10,613 bases of DNA from Acidobacteriota bacterium (lineage in GTDB: Bacteria; Acidobacteriota; Thermoanaerobaculia; Multivoradales; JAHEKO01). Below the pieces are notes generated by a model, which was given only the letters and a program-made list of their open reading frames with translations, was not told the origin of the DNA and did no database searches. How positions within the stretch are numbered: position 1 is the stretch's first letter; every line of letters starts with the position of its first letter. Below are positions 1 through 6,398 of the stretch, in pieces. The translations under genes were made by a program, and so were the position numbers. The stretch is taken from positions 1 through 10,613 of the forward strand of contig JAPUJD010000278.1 of NCBI GenBank assembly GCA_027296385.1, in the 5' to 3' direction.

Positions 1-108
1 ACTGAGCCCGGGCAGCAGCCACACCTGACGGGCGGCGGCGTTCGTGGTGGACGCTGCGGTCAACATGGCGGTGTTGTCGAGGCTATGAGTCCACCCGGAG
101 GACGGCAG
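1..108. other. Sequence left of the intron-like remnant; no identified gene
   Basis: No gene can be named here. One minus-strand reading frame (codons counted from base 108 leftwards) stays open to the window edge and reads plausibly like protein (it contains SLDNTAMLTAAS), so it may be an internal piece of a gene running off the window. No start codon with a ribosome binding site is visible, and at this GC content open frames of about 100 bases are common. If the adjacent intron-like element is real, bases just left of 109 are its 5' exon or its flank. Confidence 0.3.
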
Positions 109-455
109 GTGAGACTCCAGGCCGCTCCAGGCAACGAGGAAAGCGGCGCTGCTGGACATGTTAGGTTCCGATGCGAACCTCACCGAAGGCACAGCTGGCG
201 AAAGCCAGCGCCGCAAGGCCGCGGGTCCTCGCTTCCTTCAGTTGGGCGCAAGAACCGCAGGATCCCAAGACCGCCGAGCTGCCGGAGGGTGGGCGGGCTT
301 CACCATCCATGGATGAGGAGTATCGACGATGAATCTGGCGAGTTGTCGCGACCCTGAGGACGCAGGGACCAAGCGGGTACTGCTGTCGGTCGCTGTGTTC
401 CTGCTGACGTTCAGCACCTTAGACGACCCAGCCTCTTCTGGAGGCACCGTCTGAG
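109..455 (+). ncRNA. Truncated group II intron RNA remnant (5' part, mostly domain I)
   Basis: The segment begins GTGAGACTCC, close to the GUGYG 5' end of group II introns. It continues with a run of structured elements that I recognise from bacterial group II domain I: stem AGGTTC (163-168) with GAACCT (175-180), the segment CCGAAGGCACAGC, and a perfect hairpin GCTGGC-GAAA-GCCAGC (194-209) closed by a GNRA tetraloop. The later part (about 320-420, around CGACGATGAATC and GCTGTCGGTCGC) also resembles the stretch that precedes the intron-encoded protein. CTGCCG at 279-284 could pair with CGGCAG at 103-108 as EBS1/IBS1. No reverse transcriptase/maturase frame and no domain V hairpin is present, so the element cannot be a complete mobile intron. 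The 3' limit is uncertain (about 420-480). The identification is from memory of family sequences, not a covariance search. Confidence 0.6.
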
Positions 456-458
456 GTC

Positions 459-590
459 TCACTCGTTTGGTGAAGGACGGGTGATGCACTCGGCTCCCAC
501 GATCCCGCTGATCTCGTCGATCGTCGGCTCGGCAAAATCTGGACTCTGGCTCCCCATGCCGTGAATAACTGCCACCGCTAGGTCCGCCAT
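459..590 (-). pseudogene. 5' fragment of an alpha/beta-hydrolase-type gene
   Basis: This 43-codon minus-strand frame begins at ATG 590-588 behind a strong ribosome binding site (AGGAGG, six bases upstream). It translates as MADLAVAVIHGMGSQ and then SPDFAEPTIDEIS. A short beta strand followed by HGMGSQ is the typical start of alpha/beta hydrolases that carry an N-terminal HG oxyanion motif. The frame hits TGA at 461-459, where a whole enzyme of this kind would need several hundred residues with a nucleophile elbow and catalytic His. Homology probably ends near 480, where the intron-like remnant is met. The good ribosome binding site and family-like N-terminus argue that this was a real gene cut off by insertion or recombination. 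A chance short ORF is the alternative. Confidence 0.55.
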
Positions 591-872
591 CGAAACCCTC
601 CTTTCCTCAATCGACTGCGCTCAATGAGGCAGACCCTGCGGGCCGTTTTCCCGATCGTCGGGACCGCTTCCGGGGAGAACAGCGAAGCTGAGGCTGTGCC
701 CAGCCTTGTCTGACTGAAGTGTGAAGCGACCCTGAGAATATCGCACACACTTGCCCTTCGAGCCTGCCCTTGGGGCTCCATGCGGAGGTTCGCGACTCAG
801 CCCGGACCGGGCCATCGGGCACCTCAGCGGGGTGGGTTGCACGCGGGAGGCGGAGATCCTGCGATTCTCGCG
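591..872. other. Gene-free gap between the hydrolase fragment and the phosphodiesterase gene
   Basis: Three overlapping minus-strand frames cross this gap, but none has a recognisable domain, a good ribosome binding site or a clear preference over the others. The stretch must hold the promoter of the truncated hydrolase gene (minus strand, start at 590) and the 3' untranslated region of the phosphodiesterase gene (stop at 873). Small inverted repeats occur at 650-662 (CCCGA/TCGGG) and 800-812 (GCCCGG, one base, CCGGGC). Neither is followed by a T run, so I do not call a terminator. Confidence 0.4.
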
Positions 873-2459
873 TCAGTCGATGTATCCCAAGGCCCGCAGG
901 TCGTCGAGAATCTCCTCGTCGACGGTCGAGGCCAGGGTCTCGCCCTCACCTATCACGCCCCAGGAGGGGATCGTCCGTAACGCGCGGCTCGAGCGGAACC
1001 GATCGCTGAAGAGCTCGAGCCATGCGCGGCCGGCGAAGTCCTCGGCCACGGGTAGACCCAAGCCGTAGAGCAGCGTCGGCGCGATGTCGTGAATGTGGAT
1101 CCCGTCGAGCGTAGCCGCCGGGTCGACGTCCGGACCGGCAGCGAAGATGACGCCGTGGGTGTTTTTGCCGTGTGAGCCGGAGATGACGTTGACCTTCTGG
1201 ATGGCGCGCCGCCAGCGCTCGTCGTCATGATAGAGATCCAGCGTCGCTCCATCGGGCAACACTTCGACCACGAAATCGGCGCCGGTCCGCCGCTCGCGCT
1301 CACCGGCGCCACGGACCAGGAAAGCCGGCTCGCCGCCGGCATACGCGACCTTCGCCAGCTCGTCGGCGAGGTGCTGCCGAATCTCCTCTTTCGCCGCATC
1401 AGCGACGTCGGGCGCGTAACGGATCCTCTTGCGCAGGCTGGACTTCGCCGAGGCGTAGGTGTAGAGCTCGGTGCCCTCCCAAGCGACCTTGCCGTCGGCT
1501 CGCCGTTGAAAGCCGAGGCGCACGAGGATCTGGTCGAAGTCGAGAAGGACGCGCACCTTCTCGCGCTCGAGGGCGAGAAAACCGTGGTCGGAGAGCACCA
1601 TGACGTTCGTCTCGGGGCCCAGCTTCTCCACCAATCTGCCGATCGCAGCGTCGGTGGCCTCGTAGGTCTGAGGCACGATAGAACCGAGCTCCTCGACCGC
1701 TTCGGACTTGACGTCGTCGAATCTCTCGGGCTCGAAGTACTTCCAGTAGCGATGGCTCGCGATATCGACGCCGCGGAAGTAGACCATCACCAGGTCAAAG
1801 TCGACGTCGAGCAGCTGGCGGGCGGCGATCTGCGTCACGTGATCTCGCCACGCGGTGCTCAGGCGCTCATCGAAAAAATTCTCTTCGACGTGTGCCTGTT
1901 CTCGCCACCGGTCGAACCGCTCCTGCAGCTCGGGCGGGGACAGACGATCGCCGACCTTCATCGTGGCGCGATCGGAGACCACCACGCCGGCAATGCGCTC
2001 GGCCGGCCAGGTCGCCCACCAGCTCACGACCGCGGTGCGCCGACCGGCGCCGGTCAGCATGTTCCACAGAGCCGGCACCTTCCGCACCCGCGACGACACC
2101 GGCACGTCACCATCCGAGGTCGGCACGGCGAAGCCAGTGATGCCGTGCACCTCGGGAACGACGCCGGTGGCAACCGTCGTCCAGATGACCGGCGAGACGC
2201 CGTAGGAGGTGCGCAGCACCCCGGCCACGCCTCGCTCGGCGAGCGCCCGCAAGTGCGGCAGGTTACCCTCCTGCCAGAGGCCGTTGATGACGCCCCAGTC
2301 GGCGCCGTCGATGCCGACCACCAGCCATCTGGGACCCGACTCGCCGCCTTCCTCGGCGGCGCCGCAGCCCATCAGCACGCCCAGCAGGACTAGCGCCGCC
2401 ACCGCGCCAGCTCGCTTGGGCCGCGAGATCGCCCCGCGGCTACGCGCTTCACACGTCAT
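873..2459 (-). CDS. Alkaline-phosphatase-superfamily lipoprotein (type I phosphodiesterase/nucleotide pyrophosphatase-like)
   Basis: This 528-residue protein is predicted to hydrolyse a phosphate mono- or diester outside the cytoplasm; the substrate is unknown. A basic start and hydrophobic stretch lead to a lipobox LMGC (Cys32), so it should be lipid-anchored. The two-metal core of the superfamily is visible: GIDGADW (Asp51), a nucleophile loop ending in WTTVATG (Ser89 falls at the nucleophile position by alignment with the TFPN loop of nucleotide pyrophosphatases), HGITGF (105-110), GVDIASHRYW (Asp232, His236), SDHGF (Asp291, His292) and GSHGKNTHG (His430/His435). The tail DDLRALGYID is typical of this subgroup. 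An in-frame TAG lies two codons upstream of the ATG, which limits the start to 2459 or later. There is no clear ribosome binding site. It is the last gene of a minus-strand cluster, 84 bases after the barrel gene. Some relatives are sulfatases or phosphoglycerate-type mutases, but the DG and SDHG motifs fit the phosphodiesterase branch best. Confidence 0.88.
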   Translation of the reverse strand: MTCEARSRGAISRPKRAGAVAALVLLGVLMGCGAAEEGGESGPRWLVVGIDGADWGVINGLWQEGNLPHLRALAERGVAGVLRTSYGVSPVIWTTVATGVVPEVHGITGFAVPTSDGDVPVSSRVRKVPALWNMLTGAGRRTAVVSWWATWPAERIAGVVVSDRATMKVGDRLSPPELQERFDRWREQAHVEENFFDERLSTAWRDHVTQIAARQLLDVDFDLVMVYFRGVDIASHRYWKYFEPERFDDVKSEAVEELGSIVPQTYEATDAAIGRLVEKLGPETNVMVLSDHGFLALEREKVRVLLDFDQILVRLGFQRRADGKVAWEGTELYTYASAKSSLRKRIRYAPDVADAAKEEIRQHLADELAKVAYAGGEPAFLVRGAGERERRTGADFVVEVLPDGATLDLYHDDERWRRAIQKVNVISGSHGKNTHGVIFAAGPDVDPAATLDGIHIHDIAPTLLYGLGLPVAEDFAGRAWLELFSDRFRSSRALRTIPSWGVIGEGETLASTVDEEILDDLRALGYID

Positions 2460-2543
2460 CGCGCTCTAGCCGGAGCGAGCCTATCAATCGACGACGTTGT
2501 CCCAGGCGGTCGTGTCGACTCTCTTCTGGCGCTGCTTGCCCCC

Positions 2544-3296
2544 CTAGAATCGATATCCGACTCCCACCGTCAAGTGTCGCGTCGACAGGTCGGCCGCGCT
2601 CGTACCACCCGGCACCGAGCCGTCAACGGTGGTACGGGTCCACTTGCCCTCGACGAAGAGGTCCCAGCGCCCGGAAACCGGCCACAGCGCTCCGCCAAAG
2701 ACCTGGCCTCCGATCCGGCCCATCTCGTAGTGGCCGTCTCCGCCTATGCCCTCGATTGTCGCCCTGGTGTAGGGGACGGTCGGCCCCAGTCCGGAGCCGA
2801 CGTACACCTCGAGCCGACCGCCCATCAGGTCGTCTCGTCGGTAGGCGGCGTTGACCAGGATCATGTTGACGCCGTTCGAGACGTCGTACTGTTGCACGAC
2901 CGAGTTCATCGGGAACCGGTCGGCGAGGCGGATGCCGCGGAAGCTGCCCTCGACGTCGTAGGTACGCTCAGTCTCGGCGAAGATCTTGAAGTGGAGGAAC
3001 TCCAACGACACCGCCAGCCGCGGCCGGGCGTCGGTCCAGCGAGTCCAGCGCACGGCCATGTAGGGCGCTGAGACGAGCGCGAGCGACTTGTCGTCGAACG
3101 CGACATCGCGGAAGACGAGCGAAGTACCGCGCTCCGGTTGCCGGATGTCGAGATCCGCGTCCGCTGTCAGACCGACACCGGTAGATACCGACAGTCGATG
3201 GGTCACTTCCCCACGTGCGCTTGCGACCACGCCGAGCGACGCCAGCAGCGCCACCGATACGGCCCGTAAAGTGCGGGACGAGGTGTCGCAGATCAT
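2544..3296 (-). CDS. Exported outer-membrane beta-barrel protein, unknown role
   Basis: This 250-residue protein starts with a signal peptide (hydrophobic AVSVALLASLGVVASA near residues 12-27). The remainder is built of alternating polar/hydrophobic strands rich in Tyr, Gly and Arg, and it ends in LTVGVGYRF, with the terminal Phe expected of a substrate of the BAM outer-membrane assembly machinery. Its length suits an 8- to 10-stranded barrel of the OmpA/OmpW-like size class, but I recognise no specific family. The frame is open up to 3473, but I chose the ATG at 3296 because the signal peptide begins there and because this ATG overlaps the stop of the upstream mini-gene as ATGA. No ribosome binding site precedes it, so its translation probably depends on the upstream frame. 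Ligand or function cannot be inferred. Confidence 0.72.
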   Translation of the reverse strand: MICDTSSRTLRAVSVALLASLGVVASARGEVTHRLSVSTGVGLTADADLDIRQPERGTSLVFRDVAFDDKSLALVSAPYMAVRWTRWTDARPRLAVSLEFLHFKIFAETERTYDVEGSFRGIRLADRFPMNSVVQQYDVSNGVNMILVNAAYRRDDLMGGRLEVYVGSGLGPTVPYTRATIEGIGGDGHYEMGRIGGQVFGGALWPVSGRWDLFVEGKWTRTTVDGSVPGGTSAADLSTRHLTVGVGYRF

Positions 3297-3430
3297 CGAA
3301 ACGACCGCGCGGGCTCGGGGATGAAGCGCAGTGTCGCGACGCGCACCCTCGTTGCCGGCGGGAGCGCGAAGAGCGGCACCGCGGCAATCACGAGGATCCA
3401 GCTCAGTCGGGTGATCCTGCTGGTGCTCAT
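3293..3430 (-). CDS. 45-residue hydrophobic mini-protein, translationally coupled to the barrel gene
   Basis: This small frame starts at ATG 3430 behind AGGAG with a seven-base spacer, the best ribosome binding site in the cluster. The product (MSTSRITRLSWILVIAAVPL then FALPPATRVRV) has a basic N-terminus, one hydrophobic segment at residues 9-23 and a basic tail, so it could be a tiny inner-membrane protein, a cleaved signal-like peptide or a leader whose translation matters more than its product. Its TGA shares ATGA with the start of the barrel gene, a four-base overlap. It is the C-terminal part of a much longer open frame antisense to the TorF gene, but only this part has a start signal. 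I do not recognise a family. Confidence 0.5.
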   Translation of the reverse strand: MSTSRITRLSWILVIAAVPLFALPPATRVRVATLRFIPEPARSFR

Positions 3431-3463
3431 GGGCCCGCTCCTGGACTCTGAAATGAGGAAGCG

Positions 3464-3472
3464 ATCGTAGCA
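3464..3472 (-). promoter_or_regulatory. Possible extended -10 promoter for the minus-strand cluster
   Basis: On the minus strand this reads TGCTACGAT, an extended -10 element (TGN followed by TACGAT) about 34 bases upstream of the mini-gene start. No good -35 hexamer is seen at the usual spacing, which extended -10 promoters can tolerate. It lies in the divergent gap that also serves the TorF-family gene. Confidence 0.35.
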
Positions 3473-3580
3473 TGTGGCGAACCTAGCCGGGTCGGGAGGC
3501 GGTGCCGCCTGACGAGGGAGGACTCGCCGGTTTCGCCTGGCCCACGACCTATGGCACGATTGCAGTGATCGAGGGTGGAA

Positions 3581-4303
3581 ATGGGTTCGAGGTGGGTACA
3601 GGTTACCGTCGCTGCGAGCCTCGCTCTCGTACCGAGCCTGCTTCGAGCCGAGATCGACGCCGACAACTTCAGCGCAATAGTGACTCTCACCTCCGACTAC
3701 GTGTATCGCGGCGTCTCGCAGAGCCGCGGGGATCCCGCGATCCAAGGCGGTTTCGACTTCGAGCACGAGATCGGTCTCTTCGCCGGCGTCTGGGCATCGA
3801 GCGTCCAGTTTCGCGCCAGCCCCCAGCGCGACAGCCCACGAGATCTCGAGCTCGACTACTACCTCGGCTATCGCCTCGACCTGGGCAAGGACTGGGCTGG
3901 AGACGTCACCGTGACTCGCTACACCTACCCGGGCTCGGATCCGGCCTTTCACTACGACTACGGCGAGATCGACCTGTCCGTCAAGTTCAGAGACGTTCTC
4001 GCCACCAGCATCAGCTATTCTGAGGATGTCTTTGGTTTTGGGGCAGATGGAATCGCCTACGAGCTCACCGGTCGTTATCCGATCCTGGCCAACCTCGAAG
4101 CCTCTGCCGGTTTGGGTCTCTACGATCTCGAGGATCTCCTCGGCGAGAGCTACACCTACTGGAACCTCGGTCTCTCGAGGTTCCTGGGTCGATTCACGTT
4201 CACCGCGAGCTATATCGATACGGACAGCCGTGCGGCGACGATCTGGGGTCGCGAGCGCAGCGATGGTCGCCTTGCTGTCGGTGTCTCGGCGGCGATCCAA
4301 TGA
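3581..4303 (+). CDS. TorF-family putative porin
   Basis: This 240-residue exported protein belongs to the TorF-family putative porin group (the conserved-hypothetical family earlier modelled as TIGR02001). The signal peptide runs over residues 1-23, with likely cleavage after LLRA. Then come the family hallmarks: TLTSDYVYRGVSQS (35-48), PAIQGGFDF (52-60), GLFAGVWASSV (65-75) and LELDYYLGY (89-97), followed by repeated amphipathic strands through to the C-terminus. It should sit in the outer membrane as a barrel; the transported solute is unknown. I prefer ATG 3581 over the in-frame GTG at 3575 because GAGG lies six bases before the ATG. It is transcribed divergently from the minus-strand cluster. 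The next gene is 108 bases downstream and is probably separately transcribed. Confidence 0.85.
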   Translation: MGSRWVQVTVAASLALVPSLLRAEIDADNFSAIVTLTSDYVYRGVSQSRGDPAIQGGFDFEHEIGLFAGVWASSVQFRASPQRDSPRDLELDYYLGYRLDLGKDWAGDVTVTRYTYPGSDPAFHYDYGEIDLSVKFRDVLATSISYSEDVFGFGADGIAYELTGRYPILANLEASAGLGLYDLEDLLGESYTYWNLGLSRFLGRFTFTASYIDTDSRAATIWGRERSDGRLAVGVSAAIQ

Positions 4304-4321
4304 CATCTGCAACCGCTCGCG

Positions 4322-4351
4322 TGAACCCGATGATCCGATCCGAGAACATAC
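4322..4351 (+). promoter_or_regulatory. Candidate ECF-type promoter before the S8 peptidase gene
   Basis: TGAACC at 4322-4327 is followed after 17 bases by AAC (4345-4347). The same TGAACC-N17-NAC arrangement occurs before three other genes in this plus-strand run. The AAC core in the -35 element is common to most ECF sigma factor promoters. This is the weakest of the four because the -10 triplet is AAC and a TAC lies four bases later. Confidence 0.3.
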
Positions 4352-4396
4352 CTTAGATGGAGACTCGGGCCGCCGAGTCGTCTTCTCGGATCCGAG
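4337..4396 (+). repeat. Nested inverted repeats in the 5' region of the peptidase gene
   Basis: An outer perfect 10-base pair of arms, GATCCGAGAA (4337-4346) and TTCTCGGATC (4383-4392), encloses a second perfect hairpin, GACTCGG-GCCG-CCGAGTC (4362-4379). The right outer arm also belongs to a 12-base palindrome CTCGGATCCGAG (4385-4396). There is no T run, so this is not a standard intrinsic terminator for the TorF-family gene. It lies between the candidate promoter and the peptidase start (4412). It could be a 5' untranslated structure or an operator built from repeated CTCGG/CCGAG half-sites. Confidence 0.55.
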
Positions 4397-4411
4397 TGAG
4401 CTAACGAATCC

Positions 4412-5716
4412 ATGACCCGCCAGAATCGCCAATTCCTGATCGCCTTCGCGCTCGTCGTCGCCCCCGCGTGGGCCGCCGTCTTCGGCCAGGAGCCAAGCCC
4501 GGTCGGGTCTCGGCAATCGTCGGTGTCAGCCAACGACCGCCAGGTCCTGGTGACCTTCTCTCAGCAAGCGTCGCGAAGGCTCCGGCGCGCCGGCTCGACG
4601 CCCAGAGCCTACGGCGGACGAACGACCTACAAGACTTCGCCTCGGGTCAAGCGGGTCGCGGCGAGGCTCGCCAAGACCTACGGCCTGCGCCGCGTCGACG
4701 AGTGGCCCATTCAGGCGCTCGGAGTGCACTGTGTGGTCTACGAGCTGCCTCGAGACCTTCCGTCGCGCGATCTCCTGGAGCTGCTCGCTCGCGACCCGAG
4801 AGTCGAAAGCGCCCAAGAGATGCAGATCTTCAGGGTCCTGGCGCGGGGCTACAACGATCCCTACCTCGATCTTCAGCACGGCATCCGATCGATGCAGATC
4901 GAGCGCGCGCACCTCTGGGCACGCGGTCGCGGCGTCAAAGTGGCCGTCATCGACACCGGAGTCGACGTCAATCATCCCGAGCTCCAGGACCGCATCGAGA
5001 CCGCGAAGAACTTCGTCGACGAGAACCCGCAGGCCTTCACCAGCGATGTGCACGGCACCGCGGTCGTCGGCGTCATCGCGGCGGCTGCCGACAACGGCAT
5101 CGGTATCGTCGGTGTGGCGCCTGCGGTGGAGATTCTGGCTCTCAAGGCATGTTGGCAAGAGCAGACCGGATCCGCTTCGGCGATCTGCAACAGCTTCACA
5201 CTGGCCAAGGCGATCAGCTTCGCGATCAGCCGCGATCCCGACGTGCTCAATCTCAGTCTCGCCGGCCCGCCGGACCCCCTCCTTTCGCGGTTGCTCTCGC
5301 GAGCCATCGACAGGGGGATCGTGGTGATCAGCGCCGCCGACCCGGATCTCGGTCGACGGCCCGGTTTTCCTTCGGCCGTCGACCGTGTCATCACGGTCTC
5401 GGCTGCAGGAACCGGTGATCCGAGGGCCTCGAGTTCAGTCGCGGCGGTCCACGCTCTCATCGCCCCGGGGAAGGAAATCTTCACCACCACTCCTCATGGC
5501 ACGTACGGCTTCCTCTCGGGCAGCTCGCTGGCCGCTGCTCACGTCTCGGGCCTCGCTGCCCTGTTGCTCGAGCGGGCCAAGGGGCTCTCCGCCGACAGGA
5601 TCCTGGCCCTCCTTCGCGGCACCGGCAGCAACGGACTCAACGCCTGCGCCGCCCTGACCCGCCTCCTGCACTCGGGAACTTGTCCGGCGGCGGCGGTGAC
5701 CTCGTCTGGCGGGTAG
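4412..5716 (+). CDS. Exported S8-family serine peptidase (subtilase) with propeptide
   Basis: This 434-residue protein is a subtilisin-type endopeptidase for export. Residues 1-25 form a signal peptide. Residues 42-141 look like an inhibitory propeptide of the I9/fervidolysin type (RQVLVTFSQ at its start, DPRVESAQEM at its end). The catalytic domain shows VAVIDTGVDVNHPEL (Asp181), DVHGTAVVGVIAA (His214) and GSSLAAAHVSG (Ser372). Two points are odd. The oxyanion-hole Asn of the usual AAGN motif appears replaced by Asp310 (VVISAAD), and the usual Pro after the nucleophile (AAPH) is Ala376. Both Cys pairs outside the core could form disulphides. The protein ends soon after the catalytic domain, with no C-terminal sorting domain. 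The ATG is preceded only by a weak ribosome site (GAGTGAG). It sits two genes upstream of an ECF sigma/anti-sigma pair. Confidence 0.88.
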   Translation: MTRQNRQFLIAFALVVAPAWAAVFGQEPSPVGSRQSSVSANDRQVLVTFSQQASRRLRRAGSTPRAYGGRTTYKTSPRVKRVAARLAKTYGLRRVDEWPIQALGVHCVVYELPRDLPSRDLLELLARDPRVESAQEMQIFRVLARGYNDPYLDLQHGIRSMQIERAHLWARGRGVKVAVIDTGVDVNHPELQDRIETAKNFVDENPQAFTSDVHGTAVVGVIAAAADNGIGIVGVAPAVEILALKACWQEQTGSASAICNSFTLAKAISFAISRDPDVLNLSLAGPPDPLLSRLLSRAIDRGIVVISAADPDLGRRPGFPSAVDRVITVSAAGTGDPRASSSVAAVHALIAPGKEIFTTTPHGTYGFLSGSSLAAAHVSGLAALLLERAKGLSADRILALLRGTGSNGLNACAALTRLLHSGTCPAAAVTSSGG

Positions 5717-5789
5717 GCGCGCCTCGCAGCAACCGTGACAATGCCGAGACCCTCTTGGCCGTGCCGAGTGCCCGAGGGGAGCTCCGGCG

Positions 5790-5815
5790 TGAACCTTCTT
5801 GGCGCTGGAGGCTAC
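5790..5815 (+). promoter_or_regulatory. Candidate ECF-type promoter before the cytochrome-like lipoprotein gene
   Basis: TGAACC (5790-5795), 17 bases, then TAC (5813-5815), about 40 bases before the gene start. Both elements match those upstream of the sigma factor gene exactly (TGAACC-N17-TAC). Confidence 0.42.
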
Positions 5816-5855
5816 CTATCCCCAGTAGCTACGTTCGAACTCGATGGAGAACCCC

Positions 5856-6314
5856 ATGCCCGTCAAACATCTCCGATACGCAGTCGCCGGTCTCGTCGCC
5901 CTGGTGGTGGCCGGCTGTGGCGGCGGCGGTGGTGGCGGTAACTCACCGACTGCACCTCCTCCTCCGCAGCCGCCACCGCCGCCGACAATGGCTACGACCT
6001 TCTCGCAGTTCCAGGCCCAAATCTTCACGCCGAGCTGTGGCATCGTCAGTTGCCACAACACCGGGACCGCTCAAGCGGGACTCGTGCTGGAGGCGGGACA
6101 GAGCTACGGCAATCTGGTCAATGTTGCGTCCACCCAACAGCCCGGCCTCAATCGTGTGACACCCAACCAGCCCGAGCAAAGCTACCTGATCAAGAAACTG
6201 CGGGGCGATCCGGACATCACCGGCGAGCGCATGCCCCGCGGCGGTCCCTTCCTGAACCAAGCGGACATCGACGCCATGATCGCCTGGATCAATAACGGAG
6301 CGCCGGACAACTAG
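5856..6314 (+). CDS. Cytochrome c-like lipoprotein with a CX4CH heme motif
   Basis: This 152-residue protein has a lipobox VAGC (Cys21) and a flexible Gly7 and poly-Pro linker (about residues 22-44). A compact domain follows with a single CX4CH heme-binding motif, CGIVSCH (Cys61, Cys66, His67). Met126 in GERMPRGG is the likely axial ligand, and the end AMIAWINNGAPDN resembles the final helix of small c-type cytochrome domains. The pattern TPSC...CH...AGLVLEAGQSY...NLVNVAS is one I associate with cytochrome-like domains of lipoproteins in environmental Gram-negative bacteria. It would be lipid-anchored and could carry one covalent heme for periplasmic electron transfer, but the partner is unknown. 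I chose ATG 5856 over 5844 because GGAGA lies five bases upstream. Heme attachment is inferred from the motif only. Confidence 0.75.
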   Translation: MPVKHLRYAVAGLVALVVAGCGGGGGGGNSPTAPPPPQPPPPPTMATTFSQFQAQIFTPSCGIVSCHNTGTAQAGLVLEAGQSYGNLVNVASTQQPGLNRVTPNQPEQSYLIKKLRGDPDITGERMPRGGPFLNQADIDAMIAWINNGAPDN

Positions 6315-6355
6315 TGACTCGTCCGGCAAGTTCCCGCCTCGGCGCGACCCTACAC

Positions 6356-6381
6356 TGAACCGCCGCGCTCCGGTAGGGTAC
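6356..6381 (+). promoter_or_regulatory. Candidate ECF-type (autoregulatory) promoter before the sigma factor gene
   Basis: TGAACC (6356-6361), 17 bases, then TAC (6379-6381), about 46 bases before the GTG start of the sigma gene. ECF sigma genes often transcribe themselves, and this is the same arrangement as before the lipoprotein gene. It would place the sigma/anti-sigma pair under its own control. Confidence 0.42.
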
Positions 6382-6398
6382 TCAGCAGACGGAGGAAA

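Noticed and set aside
85..357. 90-codon plus-strand open frame in the left end
   Set aside because: It lies across the intron-like RNA elements, is Arg/Pro-rich with no domain, and has no ribosome binding site.
800..812. GCCCGG-A-CCGGGC inverted repeat as a terminator for the phosphodiesterase gene
   Set aside because: A one-base loop is too tight for a hairpin with all pairs formed, and no T run follows in the direction of transcription.
578..842. Three overlapping minus-strand frames of 67-73 codons
   Set aside because: They compete in different frames over the same DNA, and none has a recognisable motif or a convincing start.
1227..2393. 388-codon plus-strand open frame opposite the phosphodiesterase gene
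   Set aside because: The minus-strand frame has all superfamily motifs, a lipobox and a family-typical end; the plus-strand product has no signal, domain or ribosome site and is a GC-driven antisense frame.
3552..3564. TGGCACGATTGCA resembling a sigma-54 -24/-12 promoter before the TorF-family gene
   Set aside because: The GG-to-GC spacing is seven bases rather than the required ten, so it does not fit the sigma-54 consensus.
3431..4516. N-terminal part of a 407-codon minus-strand open frame opposite the TorF-family gene
   Set aside because: The plus-strand gene matches a known family across its length. Only the last 45 codons of the minus frame have a start signal and are kept as a mini-gene.
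5680..6159. 159-codon plus-strand frame overlapping the peptidase end and the lipoprotein gene
   Set aside because: It overlaps two well-supported genes in another frame and is Arg/Ser-rich without a domain.
6253..6258. TGAACC inside the lipoprotein gene as a further promoter
   Set aside because: No NAC follows at 17 bases, and it is internal to coding sequence, so it serves only as a background occurrence of the hexamer.
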